This document shows positions 38,110 through 46,532 of a stretch of 64,000 nucleotides of DNA, piece after piece. The stretch is from contig NZ_CP028918.1 of the NCBI RefSeq assembly GCF_003060865.1, positions 3,398,001-3,462,000 of the forward strand, written 5' to 3'. The notes beneath the pieces were generated by a model, which saw only the letters and a program-made list of their open reading frames with translations, was not told the DNA's origin and did no database searches. Position numbers and translations under genes: made by a program. The first letter of the stretch is position 1. Each line of letters begins with the position of its first letter. The DNA is from Gemmobacter aquarius. Its GTDB lineage: Bacteria; Pseudomonadota; Alphaproteobacteria; Rhodobacterales; Rhodobacteraceae.

Positions 38110-39574
38110 GCGCAGGCTGCACCCACAATTCCACCCGCCGGTTCAACCGCCGCCCCGCCGCCGTTTCGTCGCAGGCCATCGGCATCGCCTCGCCGAACGC
38201 CAGCACCTCGGGCAGCGTCACCTCGGGCGCAGCCAGCGCCAGCGCATCGCGCACCGCCTTTGCGCGTTCGTCAGACAGCGCCAGATTGGCCGCAGCCGCC
38301 CCCGACCCGTCGGAAAAACCCGCCAGCACCAGCGTCTCGCCCCTGAACAGCCCCGCCTCCAGCATCCGCGCCAGATCGGTCAGGTTCTCTTGCGATGCCG
38401 CCTCCAGCGTCGAAGACCCGTCCTCGAAACGGAACGTCAGCGACACCCGTTCCGCCCCGTCCATCGCCGCCACCAACCGCTTCAGATCGGGAAGCGAGGT
38501 TTCCTCACCCGCCCCCGCAATCGCATTCATCAGCCGCAAACCATCGGCCATCAACGTCTGCCGCTCGACCCCGCGATCCACATAACCCGCCCGCGCAATC
38601 GCCGCCTGCGCCTCGGGCAGGGCCAGAAACTCCAGAAATTCCCGCGCCATCAGCGGTAACCGCCGCCGTGGCGTCAGCAGGTTCAACGGCAGCGTCAGCG
38701 GATAATCCTCGGCCTTGACGGCAAGCGGCGAAGGCACCAGCGGAAAGCCGCAACTGTCGGTCAGGGTGATGACCTTGGCCTTACCCGCCGCCTTGCGCGT
38801 GGTGACCGCAATGCCCCACGGGTCGCGCGCGACCGCCGTGGCGAGTTCCGCCAGATCGCCATGCGCCTCGCCCAAGGCAACCGCCCGCCCCAACCGGCCC
38901 GCCAGCGCATCGGCGATGCTGCCCGCCTTTAGCCCGTGCAGCACCAGCGGCATGTCCGGCCCGCCAATCTGCGCCCAGTTCGTCACCTCGCCCGCCAGCA
39001 CCCGCGCCAGATCGACCGACGCGATCTTGCCCACCGGATTGCCCTTGCCCACCACCGGCACCAGCGCATCCAGCGCCAGCACCCGCGCCCCGAAATCCGG
39101 CGCAGTCCCCGCCGAAAGCACCAGTTCCGCCCGCCCCGCAGCCAGATCGGCCAAGGCCGCCTCCGGCGGCGCGGGCGCAAAGGACACCTCGGCCAGCACC
39201 TGCCGCTTGCCGCGCTCGACCAGCCGCGTCACCGCCCCGTCCGCCACAACATCCAAACCGCGCGATGCCGCGAATGCCGCCACCAGCGGGGCGACCAGCG
39301 CCGCGCCCGCCTCGGCCTCGCCCACGATACGCACCTCGGCCCTGGGGGCTGTCAGGTCAGGACAGGCCGGCCCGTCGCACAGCACGCCCTGCCCGTCGAC
39401 GGTCAGCAACCCGTATGACGTATCGATGCGGTAAAACTCGCCGTCCCAGCCCTGCAAGGTGCCGACCAATGCCAAGCCGCCATCGCGCGCCGTCAGGGTG
39501 ACATCCTGCGCCTGCACCATACCTGCAAAGGCGCAAGCGACCAGAATCGCAGCGCCACCCCCCCGTAAATCCAT
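38081..39574 (-). CDS. phosphate-binding-like (PstS-type) protein fused to OmpA C-terminal domain
   Basis: A 497-residue exported protein. The signal peptide is in 1-22 (GMVQAQ). Residues ~80-330 form a type-2 periplasmic-binding domain of the PstS kind ([31 protein letters not shown] is the characteristic stretch). Residues ~370-490 are an OmpA-like peptidoglycan-binding domain ([44 protein letters not shown]). A solute receptor anchored to the wall, or a recruited fold. Start at 39574 gives the signal peptide; the frame runs 28 codons further upstream. Confidence 0.82.
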   Translation of the reverse strand: MDLRGGGAAILVACAFAGMVQAQDVTLTARDGGLALVGTLQGWDGEFYRIDTSYGLLTVDGQGVLCDGPACPDLTAPRAEVRIVGEAEAGAALVAPLVAAFAASRGLDVVADGAVTRLVERGKRQVLAEVSFAPAPPEAALADLAAGRAELVLSAGTAPDFGARVLALDALVPVVGKGNPVGKIASVDLARVLAGEVTNWAQIGGPDMPLVLHGLKAGSIADALAGRLGRAVALGEAHGDLAELATAVARDPWGIAVTTRKAAGKAKVITLTDSCGFPLVPSPLAVKAEDYPLTLPLNLLTPRRRLPLMAREFLEFLALPEAQAAIARAGYVDRGVERQTLMADGLRLMNAIAGAGEETSLPDLKRLVAAMDGAERVSLTFRFEDGSSTLEAASQENLTDLARMLEAGLFRGETLVLAGFSDGSGAAAANLALSDERAKAVRDALALAAPEVTLPEVLAFGEAMPMACDETAAGRRLNRRVELWVQPALTGGLLRGN

Positions 39575-39585
39575 AAACCCTCGCG

Positions 39586-40440
39586 CTATTCGGCGGCGGC
39601 GAGTGTCATGTCCGGCAAGGGATTGTTCAAGACCACAAAACCACCCATCGCATCGCATTCGGGCATGGCCAGCGTCAGATCACTCGATTGCACCGCGCCG
39701 CCTGCCGAAAACAGCGTCTCGCCCAGCAGCTCGCGCCCGCAGGTCGTATCGGATACTTCGGCCTCGATCGAAACCCGCGCCGTTTCAGGATCGGGAAAGG
39801 TGTAAACCTCGGCCAGCAAGGCAGGCTTGGATGCCGGATCACCCAGTGCCAGAACCCCGCCATTCGCGGCAGTCCGGTGGCCGGCGTCGCCGTAATCGGC
39901 TTTGCCCTCGAACCCGTTCAAGGCAAAGCGGTCGGCCTCTTGCCACTGGACGGCAAAGCGCCGCAGCCCGGCCAGTTCCGGCACAACCGCCGCTGCATCC
40001 AGCGCCGTTCCATCGTCGAACCGAGCCTCGACCGCACCCGCGATATCCAGCGCAGGCAGTGTCGCAAAAAGCGACCCCGTTGCAAGCGTCTGCATCGAAA
40101 CCGCCAAGCCGCCATGCCGCAGCACAACCCGCGCGTTGGCCTGACAGGGCGCAAGCAGCGTGACGCCAAGCATCGCGCCCTCTTCGGCGAAAACCTCAAG
40201 GCTCATGGCGCAAGGATCGGCCATCGATGCGGCCTGCGTTTCAGCCTGCGCTTCGGCGATCTCGGCCACAGGGGCCTGCCAGACCTGCGCCGGTGTGCCC
40301 GCCGCCACGCGCAATGGCACAACCTGCGCCACCACCTTCGGCTCGGTCGGCGCAGACCCACCACCCGAAAGCATCTGCCCCGCAGAAATGGCCAGAACGA
40401 CGCCGCCCAAGCCCAATGCAATCATACGCTTGCGGTCCAT
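39586..40440 (-). CDS. membrane-anchored periplasmic protein next to secA
   Basis: A 284-residue protein. Short basic N-terminus and one hydrophobic segment (MDRKRMIALGLGGVVLAISA) followed by a soluble Ala-rich region with at least four Cys (ADPCAMS, LAPCQANARV, SDTTCGRELL, MPECDAMGG), which may form disulfides in the periplasm. I do not recognise a named domain; homologs next to secA in related genomes are sometimes labelled translocase without evidence. ATG 40438-40440 chosen for the signal anchor. It lies 11 bp upstream of the PBP-OmpA gene and probably shares its mRNA. Confidence 0.7.
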   Translation of the reverse strand: MDRKRMIALGLGGVVLAISAGQMLSGGGSAPTEPKVVAQVVPLRVAAGTPAQVWQAPVAEIAEAQAETQAASMADPCAMSLEVFAEEGAMLGVTLLAPCQANARVVLRHGGLAVSMQTLATGSLFATLPALDIAGAVEARFDDGTALDAAAVVPELAGLRRFAVQWQEADRFALNGFEGKADYGDAGHRTAANGGVLALGDPASKPALLAEVYTFPDPETARVSIEAEVSDTTCGRELLGETLFSAGGAVQSSDLTLAMPECDAMGGFVVLNNPLPDMTLAAAE

Positions 40441-40536
40441 GCCGCTGCCCTCGCTAAAGACGTTCCGCGCAGACTGTGCCACCGGAACGCGCCTGCCTCA
40501 TGGCCGCTCTGCGGCACATCCAAGGCATCGGCGCAT

Positions 40537-40568
40537 GAAAAAACCCCCGCAGCCTGCGCCACGGGGGT
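40537..40568 (-). terminator. intrinsic terminator of secA
   Basis: On the minus strand ACCCCCG, a loop of about 12 nt, then CGGGGGT and TTTTTC. It lies 20 bp after the secA stop. Confidence 0.85.
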
Positions 40569-40587
40569 CATGTCATTCAGGCCGCGA

Positions 40588-43311
40588 TCAGACCGCCGTC
40601 TGTCCGTGGCAGTGCTTGAAGCGTTCACCCGATCCGCAAGGGCAGGGATCGTTGCGCGACGGGTTGCCCCATGTTGCAGGGTCCGCCTCGTCGAACCCTG
40701 CCAAACGCGCTGCCGGAGCCGGAGCGACATCTGCCGCAGCGGGTGCCTCGGCAGCCACAACCACGGGAGCCGGAGCCGCCGCCCGCTGCTGCGCCACGAT
40801 CTGCGCCATCATCGCATCCTGCTCGGCCTGCGTCATCGGGCGGATCTGCGACAGCTTCTGCGTCACATCCTGCCGCAGCCCGTTCAGCATCGATTCGAAC
40901 AGCGCGAACCCTTCGGTCTTGTATTCCGCCAGCGGATCACGCTGGGCATAACCGCGGAAGCCCACGACCGAACGCAGATGCTCCAGCGTCAACAGATGCT
41001 CGCGCCACTTGCCGTCGATGGTCTGCAACAGCACCTGCTTTTCGATGTTCCGCATCGTCTCGGGCCCGAAACCGGCCAGCTTTTCGGCCATCATGGCATC
41101 CGACTGCGCGACGATCCGGTCCCGCATCGCTTCCTGATCCACACCTTCTTCCGCCACCCAATCGGTGATCGGCAGATCGAGGTTCAGCTTTTCCATCACC
41201 GCCTTCTTCAGCCCCGGCCCGTCCCACTGGTCGGAATAGGTTTTCGGCGGCATGTAGAAATCGACCACATCCTCGATCACCTGCAAGCGCATGTCGGCGG
41301 CGATCTCGCCGATATCCTCGGCCTGCATGATATCCAGCCGCTGGGCGAAAATCGCCTTGCGCTGGTCGTTCATCACATCGTCGAACTTCAGCAATTGCTT
41401 GCGGATGTCGAAGTTTCGGCCTTCCACTTTGGCCTGCGCGCGTTCCAGAGATTTGTTCACCCACGGGTGGATGATCGCCTCGCCTTCCTTCATGCCCAGC
41501 TTCGACAGCACGGCATCCAGCCGTTCCGACCCGAAGATCCGCATCAGGTCATCTTCCAGCGACAGGAAGAAACTCGACCGTCCCGGGTCGCCCTGACGGC
41601 CCGAACGGCCGCGCAACTGGTTGTCGATGCGGCGGCTTTCGTGCCGCTCTGTCGCCAGCACGAACAGACCGCCTACCGCGACGACGGCGGCCTTTTCGTC
41701 GGCATGTTCCGCTTCGATCTTGGCGCGCACCTCGTCGGGGTGCAGATGCGGATCGGCGGCGATCGCCTCCAGCACCTTCATCTCGACGTTGCCGCCAAGC
41801 TGGATGTCGGTCCCGCGTCCGGCCATGTTGGTGGCAATCGTCACCGCGCCCAGCTTGCCCGCTTCGGAAACGATCTTGGCTTCCTGCTCGTGATGCCGCG
41901 CGTTCAGCACGTTATGCGGCACGCCCGCATCGGTCAGCAGCTTGGACAGATGTTCCGATTTCTCGATGCTCGTCGTGCCCACCAGAAGCGGCTGCCCCTT
42001 GGCATGGGCTTCCTTGATGCTGGCCACCACGCCTTCGTATTTCTCGCGCGCAGTGCGGTAAACCTTGTCATCCTCGTCCACACGCGCCACGGAGCGGTTG
42101 GTCGGAACCTCGACGACGCCAAGCTTGTAGATTTCGGCGAATTCCTCGGCTTCGGTCTGCGCGGTTCCGGTCATGCCGGCCAGCTTGTCGTAAAGCCGGA
42201 AATAGTTCTGAAACGTCACCTGCGCCAGCGTCACGTTCTCGGGCTGGATCTGCACCTGCTCCTTTGCTTCGATCGCCTGATGCAAGCCGTCCGACAGGCG
42301 GCGACCCTTCATCATGCGCCCCGTAAATTCGTCGATCAGCATCACCTCGCCGTCGCGCACGATATAATGCTGGTCACGGTGGAACAGCTTATGCGCCTTT
42401 AGCGCCTGCGTCATGTGATGCACCAAGGTGGTGCTTTCCGGGTCGTAAAGCGATTGCCCCTCGGGCAGCAGGCCCGACGCCGACAGGATCTGTTCGATCA
42501 GCTCGTTGCCATCCTCGGTATAGGTGACGTTGCGGGTCTTTTCATCCAAGCTGAAATGTTCTGGCCCAAGCTGCGGGATCAGCCCGTCGACCTTCATGTA
42601 AAGCTCGCTGCGGTCTGTCGACGGCCCCGAGATGATCAGCGGCGTCCGCGCCTCGTCGATCAGGATAGAGTCGACCTCGTCGACGATGGCATAGTAATGC
42701 CCGCGCTGCGCCATGTCTTCGATGGTCGATTTCATGTTGTCGCGCAGGTAGTCGAAACCCAACTCGTTGTTGGTGGCATAGGTGATATCGCAACGGTAAG
42801 CCGCGCGCTTCTCGGCCTCGCCCTGATAGGGATAGACCACCCCGCAGGTCATTCCCAAGGCGGCGTAAACCTTGCCCATCCAGTCGGCATCGCGCTTGGC
42901 CAGATAGTCGTTCACCGTGACGACATGCACGCCCTTGCCCGCCAAAGCGTTCAGATAGACCGGGAAGGTCGCCATCAGCGTCTTGCCCTCGCCCGTCTTC
43001 ATCTCGGCGATGTTGCCCTGATGCAGGAATATTCCCGCCTTCAGCTGCACGTCGAAGGCACGCAGGCCAAGCGCCCGCTTCGCCGCCTCGCGGCAGTTGG
43101 CAAAGGCTTCGGGCAACAGGTCGTCAAGGCTTTCGCCCTTTTCAACCCGCGCCTTGAACTCGGCCGTCTTGGCCTTGATACCATCGTCGCTCAGCGCCGC
43201 GAACTCCGGCTCCAGCGCGTTGATCCGTGCCACGATCGGACGAACCGACTTTACCTTGCGGTCATTGGGCGTGCCAAAGACCTTCCGCGCGAGCGTTCCG
43301 AGACCCAGCAT
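40588..43311 (-). CDS. secA: preprotein translocase ATPase SecA
   Basis: A 907-residue SecA. Walker A MKTGEGKT (104-111), Walker B-type [13 protein letters not shown], the second RecA domain with [10 protein letters not shown], and a C-terminal zinc tail [15 protein letters not shown] that binds SecB. It drives post-translational export through SecYEG. Start at 43311 ([13 protein letters not shown]) has GCGGAGAAAAC upstream; the open frame continues 36 codons further. Divergent from the parvulin gene, with a 186-bp shared promoter region. Confidence 0.97.
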   Translation of the reverse strand: MLGLGTLARKVFGTPNDRKVKSVRPIVARINALEPEFAALSDDGIKAKTAEFKARVEKGESLDDLLPEAFANCREAAKRALGLRAFDVQLKAGIFLHQGNIAEMKTGEGKTLMATFPVYLNALAGKGVHVVTVNDYLAKRDADWMGKVYAALGMTCGVVYPYQGEAEKRAAYRCDITYATNNELGFDYLRDNMKSTIEDMAQRGHYYAIVDEVDSILIDEARTPLIISGPSTDRSELYMKVDGLIPQLGPEHFSLDEKTRNVTYTEDGNELIEQILSASGLLPEGQSLYDPESTTLVHHMTQALKAHKLFHRDQHYIVRDGEVMLIDEFTGRMMKGRRLSDGLHQAIEAKEQVQIQPENVTLAQVTFQNYFRLYDKLAGMTGTAQTEAEEFAEIYKLGVVEVPTNRSVARVDEDDKVYRTAREKYEGVVASIKEAHAKGQPLLVGTTSIEKSEHLSKLLTDAGVPHNVLNARHHEQEAKIVSEAGKLGAVTIATNMAGRGTDIQLGGNVEMKVLEAIAADPHLHPDEVRAKIEAEHADEKAAVVAVGGLFVLATERHESRRIDNQLRGRSGRQGDPGRSSFFLSLEDDLMRIFGSERLDAVLSKLGMKEGEAIIHPWVNKSLERAQAKVEGRNFDIRKQLLKFDDVMNDQRKAIFAQRLDIMQAEDIGEIAADMRLQVIEDVVDFYMPPKTYSDQWDGPGLKKAVMEKLNLDLPITDWVAEEGVDQEAMRDRIVAQSDAMMAEKLAGFGPETMRNIEKQVLLQTIDGKWREHLLTLEHLRSVVGFRGYAQRDPLAEYKTEGFALFESMLNGLRQDVTQKLSQIRPMTQAEQDAMMAQIVAQQRAAAPAPVVVAAEAPAAADVAPAPAARLAGFDEADPATWGNPSRNDPCPCGSGERFKHCHGQTAV

Positions 43312-43497
43312 GTTTTCTCCGCTTGGTCGTTGCTGACATGAACGTGTGGCGCTCCGGCCTTGCCCGCCCCCGATGCCTTGCCTAGAAGGACCGGGTGGAC
43401 CCGGCCGGACCCGCCGCACGCGACCCTCGCGAAATAAGGGACAGGCCGGGCTTAGTCAACGCCGCGCAAGCCCGCGGCACGATCAGGAGAAGGTGAG

Positions 43498-44349
43498 ATG
43501 GCGAAACATACCGGTTTTTGGGCGGGCCTTACGCTCGCACTAGTCGCGTCCCTGCCGCTTGCAGCGCAGGATGCCCCCACGGCCGACACCGTCGTCGCCA
43601 CCGTAAACGGCGAAGCCATCACCTTGGGCGAATTGATCGTCCTGCGTGAAAAGCTTCCCGCCCAATATCAGCAGCTTCCCGATGACGTGCTGTTCAAGGG
43701 CCTGATCGATCAGGCAGTCCAGCAAATGGCCCTCGAGCAATCGGTCGCCGACACCAAATCGAAGCGCGACGAGCTTTGGCTGGAAACCGACGCCCGCGGT
43801 TACATGGCAGGCAAAGCACTGGAAGCGGTGGTAAAAACCGCCGTCACCCCCGAAGCCCTGCAAGCCGCCTATGACGCGAAATACACCGCAGCCCCCGACG
43901 CGACCGAATATTCCGCCGCTCACATCCTCGTCGCAGACGAGGCAAAGGCCAAGGAACTCAAGGCCCAGATCGACGGCGGCGCCGATTTTGCCGAACTCGC
44001 CAAAGCCAATTCCTCCGACACCGGATCGGCCGTCAACGGTGGCGATCTCGGCTGGTTCGGCACCGGCATGATGGTCAAACCCTTCGAGGATGCGGTCGTC
44101 GCACTGAAAGCCGGCGAAGTCTCCGCCCCCGTCAAATCCGATTTCGGCTGGCACATCATCAAGCTGAACGAAACCCGCGTCGCCGCCAAGCCGACCTTGG
44201 AAGCCGTCACGCAAGAGTTGCAAGCCGAACTCGAACAAAAGGCCGTCGCCGCCCATATCGAAAAGCTGACCGCCGAGGCCAAGATCGAAAAGCCCGGCGA
44301 AGGGCTTGACCCCGCCCTGATGCGTGACGCAACTCTCTTCGACAAGTGA
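43498..44349 (+). CDS. periplasmic parvulin-type peptidyl-prolyl isomerase
   Basis: A 283-residue exported protein. The signal peptide is about 1-23 (LPLAAQ), followed by an N-terminal SurA/PpiC-like helical arm. The parvulin domain (about 138-230) has ATEYSAAHILVADEAKAKEL, GGDLGWFGTGMMVKPFEDA and SDFGWHIIKLNE. It would help fold outer-membrane proteins such as the porins. SD AGGAGAAGGTGAG. Confidence 0.93.
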   Translation: MAKHTGFWAGLTLALVASLPLAAQDAPTADTVVATVNGEAITLGELIVLREKLPAQYQQLPDDVLFKGLIDQAVQQMALEQSVADTKSKRDELWLETDARGYMAGKALEAVVKTAVTPEALQAAYDAKYTAAPDATEYSAAHILVADEAKAKELKAQIDGGADFAELAKANSSDTGSAVNGGDLGWFGTGMMVKPFEDAVVALKAGEVSAPVKSDFGWHIIKLNETRVAAKPTLEAVTQELQAELEQKAVAAHIEKLTAEAKIEKPGEGLDPALMRDATLFDK

Positions 44350-44373
44350 TCTGACAAAACAGGGGGGCGGGCC

Positions 44374-45707
44374 ATGGCCAAGACCGATTGGAAATCCGAA
44401 GCAAAAGCGCTCAGGAAAAAGGTCAAGGGCCTCAAATCCCGCCTCCCCGACCAAACCGGACAGACCAAAGCGGCAAAACCCGTGTCGCCCCTCGCCCCCA
44501 AGGGCGGCTTTCCGTCCCTGCCCCGCATCGCCGGCGTCGAATTCGCAGCGGTCGAGGCAGGCGTGCGCTACCAGAACCGCAAGGACGTGATGCTGATCCG
44601 CCTCGCCCCCGGCACCACCGTGGCAGGCGCCTTCACCCGCTCATCCACCCGCTCGGGCTGCGTGCGCGACTGTCAGGCCAAACTGGAAGCCAAAGTGCCC
44701 GCAGGCGCAGGTGCGGCCATCATCGTCAACTCCGGCAACTCCAACGCCTTCACCGGCAAAGCGGGAGACGAAGCCGTTGCCGCCGTCACCCAAGGCGTCG
44801 CGGACGCGCTGAACATCCCCGTCACCCGCGTCTTCTCCTCCTCGACCGGCGTGATCGGCGAACCCCTCCCCTACGACCGCATCACCGCCAAAATCCCCGA
44901 CCTCGTCGCCGACCTGCGCGATGATGCCATCGACATGGCCGCCCAGGCGATGATGACCACCGACACCTTCCCCAAGGGCGCCGCCGCCACCGTGCAAGGG
45001 ATCGGCGGCCCGATCCACATCGCAGGCATCGCCAAAGGCTCGGGCATGATCGCCCCCGACATGGCCACCATGCTCGTCTACATCTTCACCGACGCCAAAC
45101 TGCCGCAACCCGCCCTGCAAAAACTCCTGTCGCGCAACGTCGACGCCACCTTCAATTCCATCACCGTCGACAGCGACACCTCCACCTCCGACACGCTGAT
45201 CCTTAGCGCCACTGGCCAATCCGCCGCCGCCGAACCCAAGGGCGCGACCCTCAAAGCCTTCGAGACCGCGCTTCACGGCGTCATGCGCGACCTTGCCCTC
45301 CAGGTCATCCGCGACGGCGAAGGTGCCACAAAACTCGTCGAAATCCGCGTCACGGGGGCCGAGTCGGACGCAGACGCCGCGCGCGTCGCCTTCTCCATCG
45401 CCAACTCCCCCTCGTGAAAACCGCCATCGCAGGCCAAGATCCGAACTGGGGCCGCATCGTCGCCGCCATCGGCAAATCCGGCGCCACCGCCGATCGCGAC
45501 CGCCTGTCGATCCGCTTCGGCGATATCCTCGTCGCGCAGAATGGCTGGCGTAACCCGAAGTACCGCGAAGAAGACGGCGCGACCTACATGCTGCAAGACG
45601 AACTCGTCATCGCGGTCGACCTCGGCCTCGGCCGCGCCAAACGCTCGGTCTGGACCTGCGACCTGACCAACCGCTACATCGAGATCAACGCCGATTACCG
45701 CTCCTGA
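44374..45707 (+). pseudogene. argJ: argJ, bifunctional glutamate N-acetyltransferase/ornithine acetyltransferase, frameshifted
   Basis: Two ORFs form one ArgJ: 44374-45417 (347 aa) and 45414-45707 (97 aa, GTG start). The first contains the autocleavage site IAPDMATMLV with nucleophile Thr232, and VNSGNSNAFTG. It ends SIANSPS-stop, while the next frame continues as [18 protein letters not shown], the conserved C-terminal half of the beta chain. Adding one C to the five-C run at about 45407-45411 restores a normal-length protein. The stop and restart overlap as GTGA. The N-terminus carries a basic ~40-residue extension. ArgJ recycles acetyl groups in arginine synthesis, so loss would matter. 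Confidence 0.88.
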
Positions 45708-45748
45708 CTCTTCCCGCATTTTCTGTCCTCAAATATCCCACGGGGGGT

Positions 45749-45776
45749 CCGGGGGGTGTGAAACCCCCCGGCTTTT
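45749..45776 (+). terminator. terminator behind argJ
   Basis: CCGGGGGG, loop TGTGAAA, CCCCCCGG, then CTTTTC. An 8-bp GC stem 42 bp after the argJ stop and before mutT. Confidence 0.7.
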
Positions 45777-45792
45777 CAACAGGCACCGCGCA

Positions 45793-46191
45793 ATGAAAAC
45801 CGTCCTCGTCTCTGCCGTGGCCCTGATCGATGCCGATGGCCGCGTGCTTCTCGCCCAACGCCCCGAGGGCAAATCCCTCGCGGGCCTGTGGGAATTTCCC
45901 GGCGGCAAGGTCGAACCGGGCGAAACCCCCGAAGCCGCCCTGATCCGCGAACTGCACGAAGAACTCGGCATCGACACATGGCAAAGCTGCCTCGCGCCGC
46001 TAACCTTCGCCTCGCATACCTACGAGACTTTCCACCTTCTCATGCCGCTCTTTGCCTGTCGCCGCTGGCAAGGCACCCCCCACGGGGCCGAGGGGCAAAA
46101 CCTCGCATGGGTGCGCCCCAACGCGCTGCGCGACTATCCCATGCCGCCCGCCGACCTTCCGCTGATACCAATCTTGCGTGATTGGCTCTGA
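45793..46191 (+). CDS. mutT: 8-oxo-dGTP diphosphatase MutT
   Basis: A 132-residue Nudix protein with GGKVEPGETPEAALIRELHEELGI at residues ~39-62, a full Nudix box of MutT type, and WEFPGG before it. It hydrolyses oxidised dGTP to prevent transversions. Length and flanks (SAVALIDADGRVLLAQRP) fit MutT. It follows the argJ terminator. Confidence 0.92.
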   Translation: MKTVLVSAVALIDADGRVLLAQRPEGKSLAGLWEFPGGKVEPGETPEAALIRELHEELGIDTWQSCLAPLTFASHTYETFHLLMPLFACRRWQGTPHGAEGQNLAWVRPNALRDYPMPPADLPLIPILRDWL

Positions 46192-46271
46192 TTGCGACAG
46201 ATTTGTGTTGGCAAGTCTGAACCGCTGATCTAGCTTTTACCAGCAAACGCCAATTCTGGGGGGAGTCCGGC

Positions 46272-46412
46272 ATGCTCAGAACAATCACCGTGGGAAGCTG
46301 CGTGTCCATCCAAGGCATCGTGGTCAAGCAACTTACCGATGGCAAACTCGTCGTGCGCGTCGACCAGAACACATTCGTCGGCCATCCGGTCGCACAAGTC
46401 CGCGCCTCCTGA
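46272..46412 (+). CDS. small conserved-looking protein, 46 aa
   Basis: A 46-codon ORF starting MLRTITVGSCVSIQGIVVKQ and ending VAQVRAS. It has an excellent ribosome binding site, GGGGGGAG, at 46257-46264 with 7-nt spacing. The sequence alternates hydrophobic and polar residues (LVVRVDQNTFVGHPV), like a small beta-barrel. No family recognised. It lies between mutT and the infB 3' end. Confidence 0.6.
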   Translation: MLRTITVGSCVSIQGIVVKQLTDGKLVVRVDQNTFVGHPVAQVRAS

Positions 46413-46414
46413 CA

Positions 46415-46482
46415 GCGTAGGGTGCGCGCTTGGCGCGCACCCCTGCCGCCACGGACGGTGCGCGCAAAGCGCACACCCTACG
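46415..46482. repeat. REP-like inverted repeat, copy 2 (BIME-like)
   Basis: CGTAGGGTGCGCGC, TTGG, CGCGCACCC forms one hairpin; about 12 bp later GGTGCGCGC, AAA, GCGCACACCCTACG forms a second one in reverse orientation. The whole 68 bp is an imperfect palindrome. Its core GTAGGGTGCGCG is the same as at 915-926. Confidence 0.75.
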
Positions 46483-46513
46483 AAAAAGGCCGCGCAATCA
46501 GCGCGGCCTTTTC
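46483..46513 (-). terminator. bidirectional terminator between the 46-aa ORF and infB
   Basis: AAAAAGGCCGCGC, loop AATCA, GCGCGGCCTTTT. A-rich and T-rich flanks on both sides let it work in both directions; 20 bp after the infB stop. Confidence 0.88.
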
Positions 46514-46532
46514 CATTCTGTCAGGCCCCGGA

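Noticed and set aside
44374..45417. Programmed ribosomal frameshifting in argJ
   Set aside because: No A-rich slippery heptamer or downstream stimulatory structure is evident at the C run, and ArgJ is not known to use it.
45414..45707. GTG-started ORF as an independent small gene
   Set aside because: Its sequence is the conserved C-terminal part of ArgJ, continuous with the preceding frame after one base; treated as part of argJ.
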